From Rhizophagus irregularis (lineage: Eukaryota > Glomeromycota > Glomeromycetes > Glomerales > Glomeraceae): a stretch of DNA of 64,000 bases. Position 1 is the first letter of the stretch, and the number at the start of each line of letters is the position of its first letter. This document shows positions 12,362-23,500 of this stretch, piece after piece. The stretch covers positions 1,178,001 through 1,242,000 of the forward strand of contig NC_089460.1 of NCBI RefSeq assembly GCF_026210795.1, read 5' to 3'. Below the pieces are notes generated by a model. That model was not told the DNA's origin. It saw nothing but the letters and a program-made list of their open reading frames with translations, and searched no databases. A program made the position numbers and the translations under genes.

Positions 12362-13589
12362 AGAGAAATATGGGTCTAGTGACTCTTTTGATTTAGCTTG
12401 TTGGGTGGAATCATTTTGCCCTGAGGGTTGATAATTATTGGGAAGGAGAGAATTAGCATTATGACCAGGTTTATTGGCAGAATGGGTATGCTAGTAAGAA
12501 TTAGAATGATCTCTAGACTGGAAATGGAAGCGTTGTCTATTGTGATTAGTTGAAGTTTGTTTAAGTAGTTGGCCTATATTAAACCATTCTTTAAGATGAG
12601 CGACCAGATTTCGGGTATGTGAACGACCTTGAAAATTATTCAATAGGCAGGCAGTAGGGGTACATCCAAGTTAGAAATCAGCAAGATTACCATGTTGATT
12701 GGTAAGGCATGCATTGCGTTCCTTAGACGAGTTGAAGTGGATAACCAATCTTTTTTGATCACCAGAATCAGAGATGCGAGTATGGCCAGTATAGGAGTGA
12801 TAAGTTTCCAAAAAGAGATTGTTGACAGTATCAATCATTGCTCTATTGGTAGGGTATTTTTTAACAAATTCAATGAAGCATTAGACGCCATAGCGGCCTA
12901 AAAATTATGCTTAAGAATAGTAATGGTAGGCGGATTGGTATCATTAGTTTCCATAATATCCTTATTAGGAGACGTGTCTAGGGGAAGTTTTCTTTGTCTT
13001 TTGGGATATGTATAAACGTGTCAGCACCAGACGCGACAGAACCTGGCGCAGTTGACACAGCAAAGTCTTTGAGAGAAAAAGATGAGAAATTATCAGTATT
13101 ATTTTGTTAAGAAGGAATGGTATTGCTATCTCCAGAGTCAGTGACGTAGTTTTCTTCTATGGGGTTTTCTGGGAATGTGCGAGTGTATTTGGAAGGGTTA
13201 TTTTTATCATTGGGTTATTCGTTGTCAGAGTTTAAAACATCAGAACCAGAATCTTTAGTTTTGTTCCATTTTTTTTGTCGCTTAACATAAGGTTGCTTGC
13301 TGAAACCTAGGGGTTTAGGCAAGATGGCGTTTTGCCAAAAAGCGAAATTCTGCCGAAACTATATTAAAGTTATATTAAAAAACTGGCAAAACTTTGGAGA
13401 AAGGCGAAACTGCCGAAACTTATTATAAATGCTGAAACTGCTGAAACTCTGCCGAAATTATAATAAATCTATAGTAAAATTTTGATAAAACTAATCATAG
13501 GATTTTGAAGAGGTTTAGACAAGCAACTTTAGCTTAACAGGGCTTCCGTTAGGATTGTTGCTAGTTTTTTTGCTACCTTTGGGAGGCAT
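12362..13589 (-). pseudogene. Antisense LINE ORF1 fragment, decayed
   Basis: Read on the minus strand from ATG at 13589, this gives MPPKGSKKTSNNPNGSPVK and then, past the MITE at 13288-13531, a Ser/Asn/Asp-rich gag-like protein with several stops. A segment ISDSGDQKRLVIHFNSSKER resembles SGSNDLKRIIVHFRKKED in LINE B ORF1, so this is probably the ORF1 of another LINE lineage. It sits in opposite orientation inside LINE A's endonuclease region. Boundaries are approximate and no target duplication was identified. Confidence 0.55.
13288..13531. mobile_element. hAT-like MITE, copy 2
   Basis: A 244-bp element with ends TAAGGTTGCTTG and CAAGCAACTTTA and an exact 8-bp duplication GCTTAACA at 13280-13287 and 13532-13539. 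Removing the element and one duplication rejoins the antisense ORF1 frame in phase (PVK then RQKKW). Same family as 9226-9479, with the same GCCGAAACT-rich interior. Confidence 0.9.
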
Positions 13590-13619
13590 ACTGCAAAATT
13601 TTTGACTAAAGATCTACAA

Positions 13620-13885
13620 AAATGAGTTTAAAGTCGCACACTTTTAGCAAATTGACCCATTTTTTGAGAGCTCAAAAAATCATTTTTTGTAAATATCTCA
13701 GCATCCAGTAGTCTGATTTTAATGAACTTTTTTTAAATTGTAGAGCTAAATGAGAGCTACAAAATAAAAAAATTCTTCAAAATTGAATCACTAGATGCTG
13801 AGATATTTATAAAATACGATTTTTTGAGTTTTAGCGAAAAGTAGTATTTTTGGCTAAAAGTCAGTTATGACTTGTTTTAGAGATG
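13620..13885. mobile_element. Palindromic (foldback) element
   Basis: Two long imperfect inverted arms face each other: TTTTTTGAG...AAATATCTCAGCATC at about 13655-13712 and GATGCTGAGATATTT...TTTTTTGAG at about 13795-13845, with outer ends ACTTTTAGC and GGCTAAAAGT. The arms are ~80-100 bp, so the transcript or single strand would form one large hairpin. No target duplication could be assigned. It lies between the antisense ORF1 fragment and the resumed LINE A frame. Confidence 0.6.
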
Positions 13886-13887
13886 TC

Positions 13888-16509
13888 CAAGTTCTGGTAA
13901 AATAACTAATGCGCAATGAGAAAATTTTACCAAAATACTTAATAGAAAAATAAAAGCATGGGACTTCCAACAACTAATAGAGGAATTTAATTATGAAATA
14001 CAATTAGGGCAATGACATATATTAGCTAATATTATTTTAATAGTAACGTTTACTTTCCCATCCCAGGTAAGATTTTATGACCAATCACAACCATTTCACA
14101 TGGTTTATATTATGTGTAACCTAAGATTTTCTTTTACTCCCCCACACCCCTAAAATATTGGCTAATATATGTCATTACCCTTAGGGGATGAAAAGAACAC
14201 TGATGGAAAAGAAATAAAATGCAGATTTAATAAAATTTGGGATAATATTATGAGTGTTATATCTATAGCGATGAATATAGAACTTCCCACGAATTAGTTA
14301 AATATCCAGAAAGTCACAATACAAGACATAAGTTATTATTTGCAGATAAACTATGCGACATACTACTAAATTGAGAAGTTTAATTAGGAAAATCTGTAAA
14401 GATCAGGACTTTATTGCCATCAAAGATACCCATTGGATAGATTATTGGCTGAACAGATTTAATAAATATAATGATGATTATAAAAGGAAAAAATACGGTA
14501 AATTCATAGATAAGTATGAGGAACTTATTATTCCTACACACAGCCTATTTAGTTACACATAGATTAATATTGTTAAAGATGTAGTTAAAAAAAGAGTTAA
14601 AGTAAACAAAAATTATTTACAAGCACAACGTCTAAGCAAGATCTAAGATAGCATAGAAAAATGATGCAACATTATATACTCGGATATTCCTAAGTGGCTA
14701 TTTTCCACACAGGATGTTGTTAAGGAACACATTATTATTGATCGAGCAGTAATATCCAACAAAAATGAAAGTGTTAGACTAGCGTTTGATCCTAATACAA
14801 TTAGAACCCATATAAAAGATACTTTCGCAGAAATTTTACAAAAATGTAATATCAAATCAATAGAGTAAGACGTTTTCTGGAACAATATATATAAGCAAAA
14901 AGGTGAATTTACTGAGTGTATAGCTAATTTGATGGATGAGATAACATTAGAAGAATAGCAGCAAACACTTGAACAGGTAAACACAAACTCAGCGCCAGGT
15001 CCTTTAGGTATTGGATATGCTATAATTAAACACATTTCAGACAAATCCAGCTTCATTATATTTAAGATCATTAATTTGTCCCTGAAAATAGGAGTTGTGC
15101 CAGACCAGTGGAAACAGTCGCTTATTCATCTGATTTTAAAACCACAGAAATTTGATTATATTTTGGCCAACACGCGTCTCATAGCATTGCTAGATAATAT
15201 CAGAAAATCTGTCACCAAATTATTGATAAACCAATTAAGTACAATTTTGACATATAATAAAGTTTTACGCAGATTAAATTTTTGCGGTCTTAAGGGGAAG
15301 ACATAGCAATACCGTTACATTTAATGAATAATATAATTGAAGATGCAAGAGAAAATAGAAAAGAACTCTAAGTGGTAACCCAAGATATAATGGAAGCATA
15401 TGATTTAGTTAGTCTAGAGAGTTTACAACATGTACTAAAAAGGCTAGACATACCAGAAAAATTTATTTTATGAATTACAGAATTATTTAAAGATAGACAA
15501 ATGAGCATAATAACAGCATTCGGCCTAGTTCAACCTTCATAGGGGGAGACGGCATTGACCAGGATGATGTGATTTCATCTCTACTATAGAGAATTTTTTA
15601 CGATCCTTTACTTGTAGCTATTTAACAAACGTGCAATCAACAACAAGGATATGAAATGGTAAACACGTGGCCATTGGATATTTAGAATCGATCAACATAG
15701 CAACAATATAAATTAAGGGTATCAGTTATAGCCTATATGGATGATATGAGTTATTTGGATAGTTCAGGGGATAAAATTCAGGAATCAATTAATATAGTCA
15801 CACAATTCTATCATTTCCATGATGTAGATATAAATGGGAAAAAATCTGAATTGATGGTAATAAATCCTAAAGTGCCTAGAAATGAATTATATATCACTAT
15901 TAGACATAATAACTTAAAGGTCCAAGTCACAAATAAAGAGATACGATATTTAGGATGCTATTTTTCTTCTTCCAATTTAAGGAAAAGATCAATCAAAAGA
16001 ATCAAGGATATAATTGAAAGATTTTTAAATCCTATTAGAAGAAAACGCATTACAGTGGAACATATTGCATATCTGATTAATCACGTTCTTATCCTAAGGG
16101 TGGTATATGTAGTCCAATTAATGACATTATTAGAAAATGAATGGAATCTTTTATTTACTCCAGTGATCAAATTAGTTAAGCAGATATGTGGGTTGCCTAG
16201 AAGTTATCCAACATCAGCAATATATCATCGATACTAGAAATTAATAATCTATGAGATCAAATATGTGCAAATCAGATTACTGTTTTTTTATATCTAATAA
16301 ATAGTAATTCACTGGCTAACTGGCATCTAGATCTATAATGATAAGATGTAGGGCTGCACAGTTGCGATTGGCCATACATGACAATATTTTTGAACATGAA
16401 TCAGGATCATTATTTTTAGGACATCAAGAAGCAAAGTCTAACCTAAGTCTACATAATATTATTATAGCCCAGAAATTAAACATTATCATACAACAAGATG
16501 ACATAAATA
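13888..16509 (+). pseudogene. LINE A ORF2 linker, reverse transcriptase and C-terminus, broken
   Basis: Coding signal resumes with KAWDFQQLIEEFNYEIQL, interrupted by the MITE at 14007-14180. Reverse-transcriptase blocks follow: NTNSAPGPLGIGYAIIKH near 14980, WKQSLIHLILKPQKFDY at about 15109, and the catalytic box YMDDMSYL at about 15735. Downstream are DINGKKSELMVI and RYLGCYFSS. Stops at several points and shifts near 15300-15700 break the frame, so the copy is inactive. The last stretch (16338-16509) ends in QQDDIN, exactly where the TA-flanked element inserts. Confidence 0.8.
14007..14180. mobile_element. PIF/Harbinger-like MITE
   Basis: A 174-bp element begins GGGCAATGACATATATTAGC and ends GCTAATATATGTCATTACCC, nearly perfect inverted termini of about 26 bp. 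It is flanked by TTA at 14004-14006 and 14181-14183. Taking out the element and one TTA restores the LINE A frame (EIQL then GDEKNTDGKEI), which proves the insertion is later than the LINE. A TTA duplication is characteristic of PIF/Harbinger. Confidence 0.85.
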
Positions 16510-16788
16510 CAGTCAACTCCCTCTATAGTCACTCCTGTTATAGTCACATTCTACTATATAGTCACACCAGTTGAATGTTCAAAACACTTTATTATTAAAA
16601 TCTATCCTATATAGTCACAATCTATCTATAGTCACTATCACACCTATCCTCAAAAATCTTATATTAAAAAGAACCATTTATAATCACAGTTATATAAAGA
16701 AGATATTAAATAACTTGGCATCTAATAATCGTACAAAGATGTATCATAGCTTGTTAGAATCGTCTCACTGAGACGAATCGAATGGTAG

Positions 16789-17225
16789 TAGTTTTATCCT
16801 TTTCCTGTGCAAACAGTCTTATGACTTTATCTTTTATTTATACTTTGGACTTCGAAAAGTAATCGAACAATATTACAAAAATAAGAAAATAAACTAATAA
16901 AAAATAAAAAGAGTAGCTTCACGACTCATACAAGTAAAGAAATCTAAACTAAAATAAAATTAAAGCAAAGAAAAACTGAACTATTACAGAATCACATATC
17001 CCAACTTTACCCGAAGGCCAGTGTGAGTCAACTATCCAACATCCAAAAATCCAGTCCGTTATCAGAAAGAGATCCTAAGAGGTTGAACTGTTAAGCGGCG
17101 CAGAAAATCCAAGTGCGAGATCCAAGATCCACCCCGAATTATAGAAGAGGATATCCAAGAAATCCAGGAATCCTGAGAAACTGACGCCAAAGAAGAGTTG
17201 TGTTGTTGTGGAGAAGTAGTATTAG
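16789..17225 (-). repeat. Shared LINE 3' tail, copy in element C
   Basis: About 430 bp nearly identical to 19977-20405, including CAGTCTTATGACTTTATCTT and the terminal GTTTTATCC (plus-strand reading). It presumably carries the recognition site used by the LINE reverse transcriptase. The similarity fades near 17225, where element C's own 3' region begins. Confidence 0.85.
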
Positions 17226-17582
17226 GGAAAGAATTTGTAGATGGGCTTTTTCACTAGCAAGCTAGTCGAATTAATCTTTAACCGAAGTTTTATGTGTAAA
17301 TTCTGGCTGACATAAAATGTTGTAAAAATTTGTAATTCAATAAAGTAAATTCATCAATCGCTAAAGCGCTGTATATAAATTTCCGATACAGAATGATAAA
17401 ATTTGTATTCATAAAGAGAAGGGAAATAGGAAAGCTTAAAATAAGCATAAAAGAAGTGAAAAAGGGAAGATGATTAAAAGAAAGTAAAAGAAAGTAATTA
17501 ATTAAAAGGGAACTAGCGCAATTAGCGCATTAAGAAAGTAGGATGAACAAAATCAGCGGGTAAAACCCATTGTGATCGAAAA
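17226..17582 (-). other. Element C 3' untranslated region
   Basis: About 360 bp between the ORF2 stop and the shared tail. There is no open frame of note and no similarity to LINE B was seen. Confidence 0.5.
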
Positions 17583-18500
17583 TCAGAAGGAGCAGGGGTA
17601 AGGATGTGAATCAAACCAAGGTGCACAAACATCCAATAATGATAAGATATCACAAGGTTTAACACGACCTAGTTTGAAAGAAAACCGTGTATCACTGTTC
17701 CAAAATTGTGAAAATGTTGAAGAGGAGGCCGATTTGGTGATAACAGATTGGATGGCATCGCGAAGATACTTCTTTGATACCGAAGAAGTATTGTGCTTGG
17801 AAATTAATAACCAGAGGAAATTGTGAGAAGGTACATAAATGGAAGCACTATTCGAGAGTATCCTTCGGACCATATCAATAATGGAACGACTAAAGCCAAG
17901 AGTTTTGAAATCTTGATAATCAATAACAGGGCAGTTTGGACCAACAAAAGGACCAGAGGTGGGTTTGTTAGTAATAAAATGACTTGCAACTACAGAAGAG
18001 GGATTCAAAATCACTTTTTGGATAGAACCCGTAAACTTAGAAGAAATGAATGCAACTGAAGATTGATGTGAACGTTCTTTCAAATAGAAGGAAACATCAG
18101 GACGCGAGGATACAAGATTACGTATATTCTGAACAATTGAGTAATCAGTAGTAGACATAGTCAAATTATAGGAGGTAGGAGGAATGACTATAGCAGGATC
18201 CTTAGTAGCCATCCACATAGAAGAGTCAAGAAGATCGGGGTGAACAACATGTCGTGAAAATTTACTCCGGTCTGATAAAAGGTCTTTATGGCGTACTTGA
18301 CGGGCAAGTTGTTTCTTCGTAGGGTGGGAGATGGATTGGTGAGCAGAATATGAGATAAGAGTTCGTGCAGAAAGTGAACCATTGTCGTCCTCAAGAACAT
18401 GGTGAAAAGCATAAGATTTGCGGTAGGAAATTCCTAGGCGTCGGGAAGTTACGTCTTTATAAAAACCATCAGCATGTCTTTTAGACACACGGTTCAGCAA
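17583..18500 (-). CDS. Element C ORF2, unknown protein overlapping ORF1 end
   Basis: A frame of about 305 residues (LNRVSKRHADGFYKDV... to ...HPYPCSF) overlaps the ORF1 stop. It has no ATG at its start; the first in-frame codon after the overlap is TTG. It may be expressed by frameshifting from ORF1, or ORF1 and ORF2 may be one protein split by a single-base mutation. No reverse transcriptase, nuclease or integrase motif is visible. Composition (Ser, Arg and His rich) is like ORF1 and unlike the host genes. Confidence 0.5.
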   Translation of the reverse strand: MLNRVSKRHADGFYKDVTSRRLGISYRKSYAFHHVLEDDNGSLSARTLISYSAHQSISHPTKKQLARQVRHKDLLSDRSKFSRHVVHPDLLDSSMWMATKDPAIVIPPTSYNLTMSTTDYSIVQNIRNLVSSRPDVSFYLKERSHQSSVAFISSKFTGSIQKVILNPSSVVASHFITNKPTSGPFVGPNCPVIDYQDFKTLGFSRSIIDMVRRILSNSASIYVPSHNFLWLLISKHNTSSVSKKYLRDAIQSVITKSASSSTFSQFWNSDTRFSFKLGRVKPCDILSLLDVCAPWFDSHPYPCSF

Positions 18501-19864
18501 GGTAAACTGAAAGGAGGGGAAGAAGGAGGGGGAGGAGTGTGAACAAGTTTTTTGTCATGAATATGACAAGCATGACGAAATTGAGACATAACATAGGCAG
18601 CAGGAGTCTTGCAAAACGGACAACCAAAATAAAGGCCAAGGTAAAAGCAAGATTGATGATATCGAAATTGAATAAAAGTACGAGTACGTCTATTATTACG
18701 ATGAGAAGATGACCAACGAGCAAGAGAGGTAACACGTTGTGTTAATAAAAGCTGGCGTAATCTATTAAAATATTTACGTCGAGCATGAGAGGGAATACGG
18801 TTTTGTCGGTAAAAGAAAAAGGTTAAAAATTTTGATAAAATAAATTTTAAGTTAGGAGAAGGACGATCAGATGTAAATTGAAAGGGATCAGTAGTTGAAA
18901 GAAGAGGAGAATTGGTATGAATTGAATAACAATTATCCGAATCAGGAGTGGGGTCCAAAAGGAAGTAACAGTTGCCTCGTCGAATAGAATATAAACGGTT
19001 AGAGCCAACATTTCGAGTAGGACGTATCCGTCCATCCAGGATGGTACGTATTGTGAAAGTGTAAGGTGAACACTGTGTGTGATCATGAGGAAAGGCTGAA
19101 GCAGAAGTCGCAGGAAAAATTTCCGCAGGAATACTATTTAAAGAAAGGACCGGAGAAGCTAGAGGAGGAACGATATTGTCATAATCAGCGGTATCTACTA
19201 AAGCTGAAATTTGGGAAGTAATAAGAGAGGAATCCGGAAAATTGTTTTGAAAAGAATTCTTAGGCTCGGAAGGACGTGGTAAAGGTGGAACCAATAAACG
19301 TATTGTAGAAGGGGATAAAACCAAACGCGCAAAAGACAATTTAGTTTTAATTTTCTGTGCGCGCTTAAAGGATGCAGGGGAAATCATAGAGGATACGCGT
19401 TTACAAAGAAATTTAGGAGTACGCCGTGAAGGGCGTAAACGATTGGTGCATCGTGTAGAAGGGGTACATAAATCTAAGATGATATTAGAATCAGCCTCGT
19501 GTTTAGAAGCCCAAATAGCTAATGGAAGAGGAGGTAGATCATCATTCATTGGATCATCATGTGATGGATGATCGTCAACAGGGGGGATAGCGAAATCCTT
19601 TTTTGAATCCGCAGTAGACGAAAGAGAGTCTAAGCGCAAGTGTAAAAGGCGTTTTTGTTCAGAAAGAGAGTCGTCTAGTAGGCGAAGGGGGCCAAAAGCG
19701 AGGTAAGCACGTGACTTGGCGGAAGAGTTGTCAGGAAGAGAGTTGTAACGAGCAAAAAGAGTTTCTTGTTTAAGGGCGCACTTAGCGCAAAGGTCCTCAA
19801 CTTCGCGAAGTTTAGAAAGAACTTCATCCCAACTCAAAGTTGAGAAGTCATGAGAAGAGGCCAT
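18494..19864 (-). CDS. Element C ORF1, unknown protein with coiled-coil and Cys/His motif
   Basis: A 456-residue frame starts MASSHDFSTLSWDEVLSKLR about 100 nt after the element's 5' end. Residues ~10-85 look like a charged coiled coil with CAKC. The middle is Pro/Ser/Arg-rich, and residues ~415-440 have CPFC followed by HACHIH, a possible zinc-binding site. I do not recognise the family. The product may be a nucleic-acid-binding, gag-like protein, inferred only from position and composition. Its TGA at 18494-18496 overlaps the next frame. Confidence 0.6.
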   Translation of the reverse strand: MASSHDFSTLSWDEVLSKLREVEDLCAKCALKQETLFARYNSLPDNSSAKSRAYLAFGPLRLLDDSLSEQKRLLHLRLDSLSSTADSKKDFAIPPVDDHPSHDDPMNDDLPPLPLAIWASKHEADSNIILDLCTPSTRCTNRLRPSRRTPKFLCKRVSSMISPASFKRAQKIKTKLSFARLVLSPSTIRLLVPPLPRPSEPKNSFQNNFPDSSLITSQISALVDTADYDNIVPPLASPVLSLNSIPAEIFPATSASAFPHDHTQCSPYTFTIRTILDGRIRPTRNVGSNRLYSIRRGNCYFLLDPTPDSDNCYSIHTNSPLLSTTDPFQFTSDRPSPNLKFILSKFLTFFFYRQNRIPSHARRKYFNRLRQLLLTQRVTSLARWSSSHRNNRRTRTFIQFRYHQSCFYLGLYFGCPFCKTPAAYVMSQFRHACHIHDKKLVHTPPPPSSPPFSLPC

Positions 19865-19976
19865 AGGCCAGAGGAAGGATAAAAATAAAAGAAAAATTAA
19901 TAAAAAACTTTGAAAAAAATTATTTTATTTTTATGTAAAAATTGTCGTGAGGGCAACGGGAGAGAGTTTTTTTTAG

Positions 19977-20405
19977 TTTTATCCTTTTCCTGTGCAAACA
20001 GTCTTATGACTTTATCTTTTATTTATACTTTGGACTTCGAAAAATAATCGAACAATATTACAAAAATAAGAAAATAAACTAATAAAAAATAAAAAGAGTA
20101 GCTTCACGACTCATACAAGTAAAGAAATCTAAACTAAAATAAAATTAAAGCAAAGAAAAACTGAACTATTACAGAATCGCATACCCCAACTTTACCCGAA
20201 GGCCAGTGTGAGTCAACTATCCAACATCCAAAAATCCAGTCCGTTACCAGAAAGAGACCCTAAGAGGTTGAACTGTTAAGCGGCGCAGAAAATCCAGGTT
20301 CGAGATCCATGATCCACCCCGAATTATAGAAGAGGATATCCAAGAAATCCAGGAATCCTGAGAAACTGTCGCCAAAGAGGAGTTGTGATGATGAGGAGAA
20401 ATAGT
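19977..20405 (-). repeat. Shared LINE 3' tail, copy in LINE B
   Basis: The 3' end of LINE B, overlapping nothing coding, is nearly identical to 16789-17225 in element C. The terminus (minus strand) reads GGAAAAGGATAAAACTA followed by a short A run, then directly the 5' end of element C. Confidence 0.85.
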
Positions 20406-20533
20406 AGAGGTGGTAGTTATAGAAGGGCCACGTAATTTGGAAGCAGCCGAGATCACCTGCGGATTTCTTCCTTGCATGAAAAAGAACATTCTGACATAGC
20501 CAAATTTCACCATATAATTTGACTTGGAAGTCA

Positions 20534-23500
20534 TTAAGAGGGAGAAATAGTCTTGTATATAACAGAGAGAGAGAAGTGTTGATTCAAAAATGCCGTTAAA
20601 TGTGCAGGCAACAATCCTCGAGTAAGCCAAAGACAGGATGAAGAAGGAGCTTCATAGTTCCAACATTCCAAAGCAAAAAATTCGGTTTGAAAAGAAATAT
20701 CCAAAGATTTCAAGGATAGGAAGGAAGATAAACAAGAATCTCTAAATTTAATGACTTCAGACCGGTGTGTTAAACAAGGATTTAATTCCGGTAAAATATA
20801 AGGACAAGTCCAAAGATGATTCAAATCTTCAGGAGCAGAATTACACTGCGGACAGAGCCAGTCAGGAGAATATAAGTAAGGTTTGCGTTGTTGAAGAGTA
20901 GTTAAGGTAGGCAACATATCCAAAAGAAGTTTAATGCGGAAGATCCAAAATTCAGGACGACCATTCCTATGTGAAGCGAAACCTTTAATTTGTGAAAGGC
21001 AAAAATATATACCAGCCCAATCAAAAAGTGAAGGAGAACCAAGAGCAGTAAAACGCGCTAGTGAACAAAAAGATAAAAGAGCACGAGCATCTGCAATAGA
21101 GCGGAGAAAATGTCGAATATTCACGTCAATAGGCAAGAAATTAAAAGTCAACAAGCATGGAGCATAACAAAATGTTGAAGGTAGAGTAGTGGGTTGTGAA
21201 GACGAATGAGCATCTTTTGCCAAAGAATCCGCTTGTATATTGTAGATATCATCGCCATGAGCAGGGACTTTAATCAATTCGACATTAAGATTACGATCCA
21301 TGATAAGTTGTCGAATAGAAAGCCAAAGAAGATGATTAGGTTCTCGGAGCAACTTCGGTGAGAAAGGAGCATCAACAAACCGTGTCCATAGTGAAATTAA
21401 CTGACTACAATCAGTATAAATAGAGATTGATGAATCACGGAAAAGGGCATTCAATCCTAATAGAACAGCAGAAATTTCAGAACGCAAAGCGGAAGGAAAG
21501 TAAGAAGGGAGATGCATGGAAGAAGATTCCAGAACAAGTCCATCATCATCAAGAGCAATCCAAGCAGAAGTCATAGAAGAAGGCGAAGAATCATTGGCAG
21601 GATGGAACGAATCATCTGTGTACAAAGATTGCACCGAAAGTGGCAAAATAGTGTCTTCAATTTTATCGATTCTATCCTTAAAGAAAGGAGAAAGAGCAGG
21701 AGACGCGTTCAAAAATTGAACAAGAGCCAAGGAAGTCGCATAACTCCATGAAGTAGATAGAGTAATGGGAAGATAAGCCGCGAAAACTTTGGCATTTCTG
21801 GTAGGATAGCCCACAGTATCCGATAGAGTTACATTAAAAAAGCATTTCTCGCTATTACAGCGTTGTCTGATGGCAGATTTCATGGATAAGGCGGGAATGT
21901 TAAGAGCACAACCGGGACAAGGGTCATAGGATCGTTCATCAGCCGAGGTAGATACAGGAAGCCAATGAGACATAATAGCCGAGTTTTGTTTCTTATAAGT
22001 GATACACACACGACCAACAGATAAAGTTTGAGTAGCAGAGTCAAGAGTAATAGCCCATTGAGGATAAAAGGAATAATCTTTAACAGTATGATCTAATAAA
22101 CAAGGAAAAGCTAAAGTGAAAGAAGAATTAATAAAATATGAAGATAAAAGTAAAGTAGAAGAAGAAGAAGAGAGAAAATTATTATTGATAAAAGTAAACC
22201 AATTAGGGATCCGTCCTTTACGACCAACGATGCCAAGATAATGAAGGTCAGGCCAATTCATAAGATAACGTCCACAAGGAGAAACCAACTGAGCAAGCAC
22301 AAATATATTCAAGTTTTTCCAAAGTTTCCAACTCGATTGAAAAATGGAATGAGGTAGAATAGATCGGAGTGGCAGAGCAGGTTGCAGATCATGCCTCGGA
22401 GGCCGGAAGGAAAGAGACCACGTGATGTTCAAACGCGAAGAAAACAATAACGAATTAAACAAAGTGTGCGTTCTCAAAGAAACGATCTGCGACCATGGTT
22501 CTAAGTTAATAGTAGTCGGGCAACTTTCAGCACCCAAATATCCTTGAAGATAGGAGATAGCATAAAGAGCAAAATCTTTGAAATCAGGGTGAATGAAAAT
22601 TTTTTGCCAAGATGCGATATGGGAAGAAAGAAAGCGATAGAAAGCATTTTGAATCGAAAAGGGAAGTTTGAGAAATAACAAGGGCAACGGAGTAGTCGTA
22701 GCAAGACCAGCTTTTCTTCGAAGTACTGAAAACAGAGGCTTGACAATTGATTGAATAGTACTTTTAGAGAAAAGGGTAGTTTGAAGACGAAATTCCAATC
22801 GCGGAAGAAGGACAGCATTATAGAGATAGGCCACATGTTGTGCTAATAATTTCTTCGGTCCCAGGAGAGCTGCCATATCTTTAACCATGGAGCGCGCTTG
22901 TTTGAGAACAAAATCAGAAGAGGCGGATAAAGAAAACCAAACGCCTAAAAAGCGAAAGGAAGCATGCAAAGATAAGGAGGAAAGGGAAAGAGACAAATCA
23001 GAGACTAAAAAAGAAGGTGTAAGATCAAAAATAATCTTCGAAGAAGGGGAAGAGGATGAAAGAAGAACATATTTGGCTGAATTAGCTTGAACATTGTTTA
23101 AAGTATAAAATTCAGCAGTAATAGAAAGACGGTCTTCTATTCCAGATTTTGAAGAAGCAATAAGTGTAGAATCATCCATAAACGTTAAATGTGAAATTGG
23201 TAAAGAATGTTGTTCAAATTCGAGTGGAGAATAATTTAAAAGAGCTGAAGATTTTAAAATAAAAGGATCTCGTGCTTTTTGATTCAAAACAGTGAGTAAG
23301 GGATCCAAATAAATAACCCAAAGAAGAGGGGAAATGATTTCTCCTTGATCGATACCAACACGTACTCTATAAGCAGCTGTATCGCCATGACAAGTAATTA
23401 TCTTATTATTTTGTCGTGTAAAAAGATTTAAAATAAATCGCACTAAAAGTGCAGGGATATGTAACCTATCTAAAGCTAATTTAAGCATATTTAAATCCAT

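Larger units (their letters stand above)
11640..16509 (+). mobile_element. LINE A, decayed non-LTR retrotransposon, 5' portion
   Basis: Fragments of one plus-strand LINE ORF2 occur in order: an N-terminal region and an APE-type endonuclease start (11676-12361), a linker and reverse transcriptase (about 13888-16237), and a C-terminal part (16338-16509). The remaining C-terminus resumes at 28521 after a 12-kb insertion. The frame carries stops and frameshifts. Three further insertions sit inside it: an antisense LINE fragment, a hAT-like MITE and a Harbinger-like MITE. The reverse transcriptase is related to, but clearly different from, LINE B's. The exact 5' end is unknown; about 11640 is where similarity to a leader seems to begin. 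Confidence 0.75.
16789..19968 (-). mobile_element. Element C: non-autonomous, protein-coding derivative using LINE B ends
   Basis: On the minus strand it starts with CTCTCTCCCGTT and a leader that aligns with LINE B's leader (including AGTTTTTTATTA). It ends with a ~430-bp tail nearly identical to LINE B's 3' tail, finishing GGATAAAACTA. The interior (17583-19864) encodes two frames that do not resemble LINE B and lack endonuclease, reverse transcriptase and RNase H motifs. It is therefore best explained as a parasite mobilised in trans by LINE B machinery that recognises the shared tail. It lies directly downstream of LINE B in the same orientation. Confidence 0.7.

Noticed and set aside
16571-16771. 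66-codon plus-strand frame as transposase remnant of the TIR element
   Set aside because: It is built from repeated TATAGTCAC and similar words and shows no DDE or helix-turn-helix pattern.
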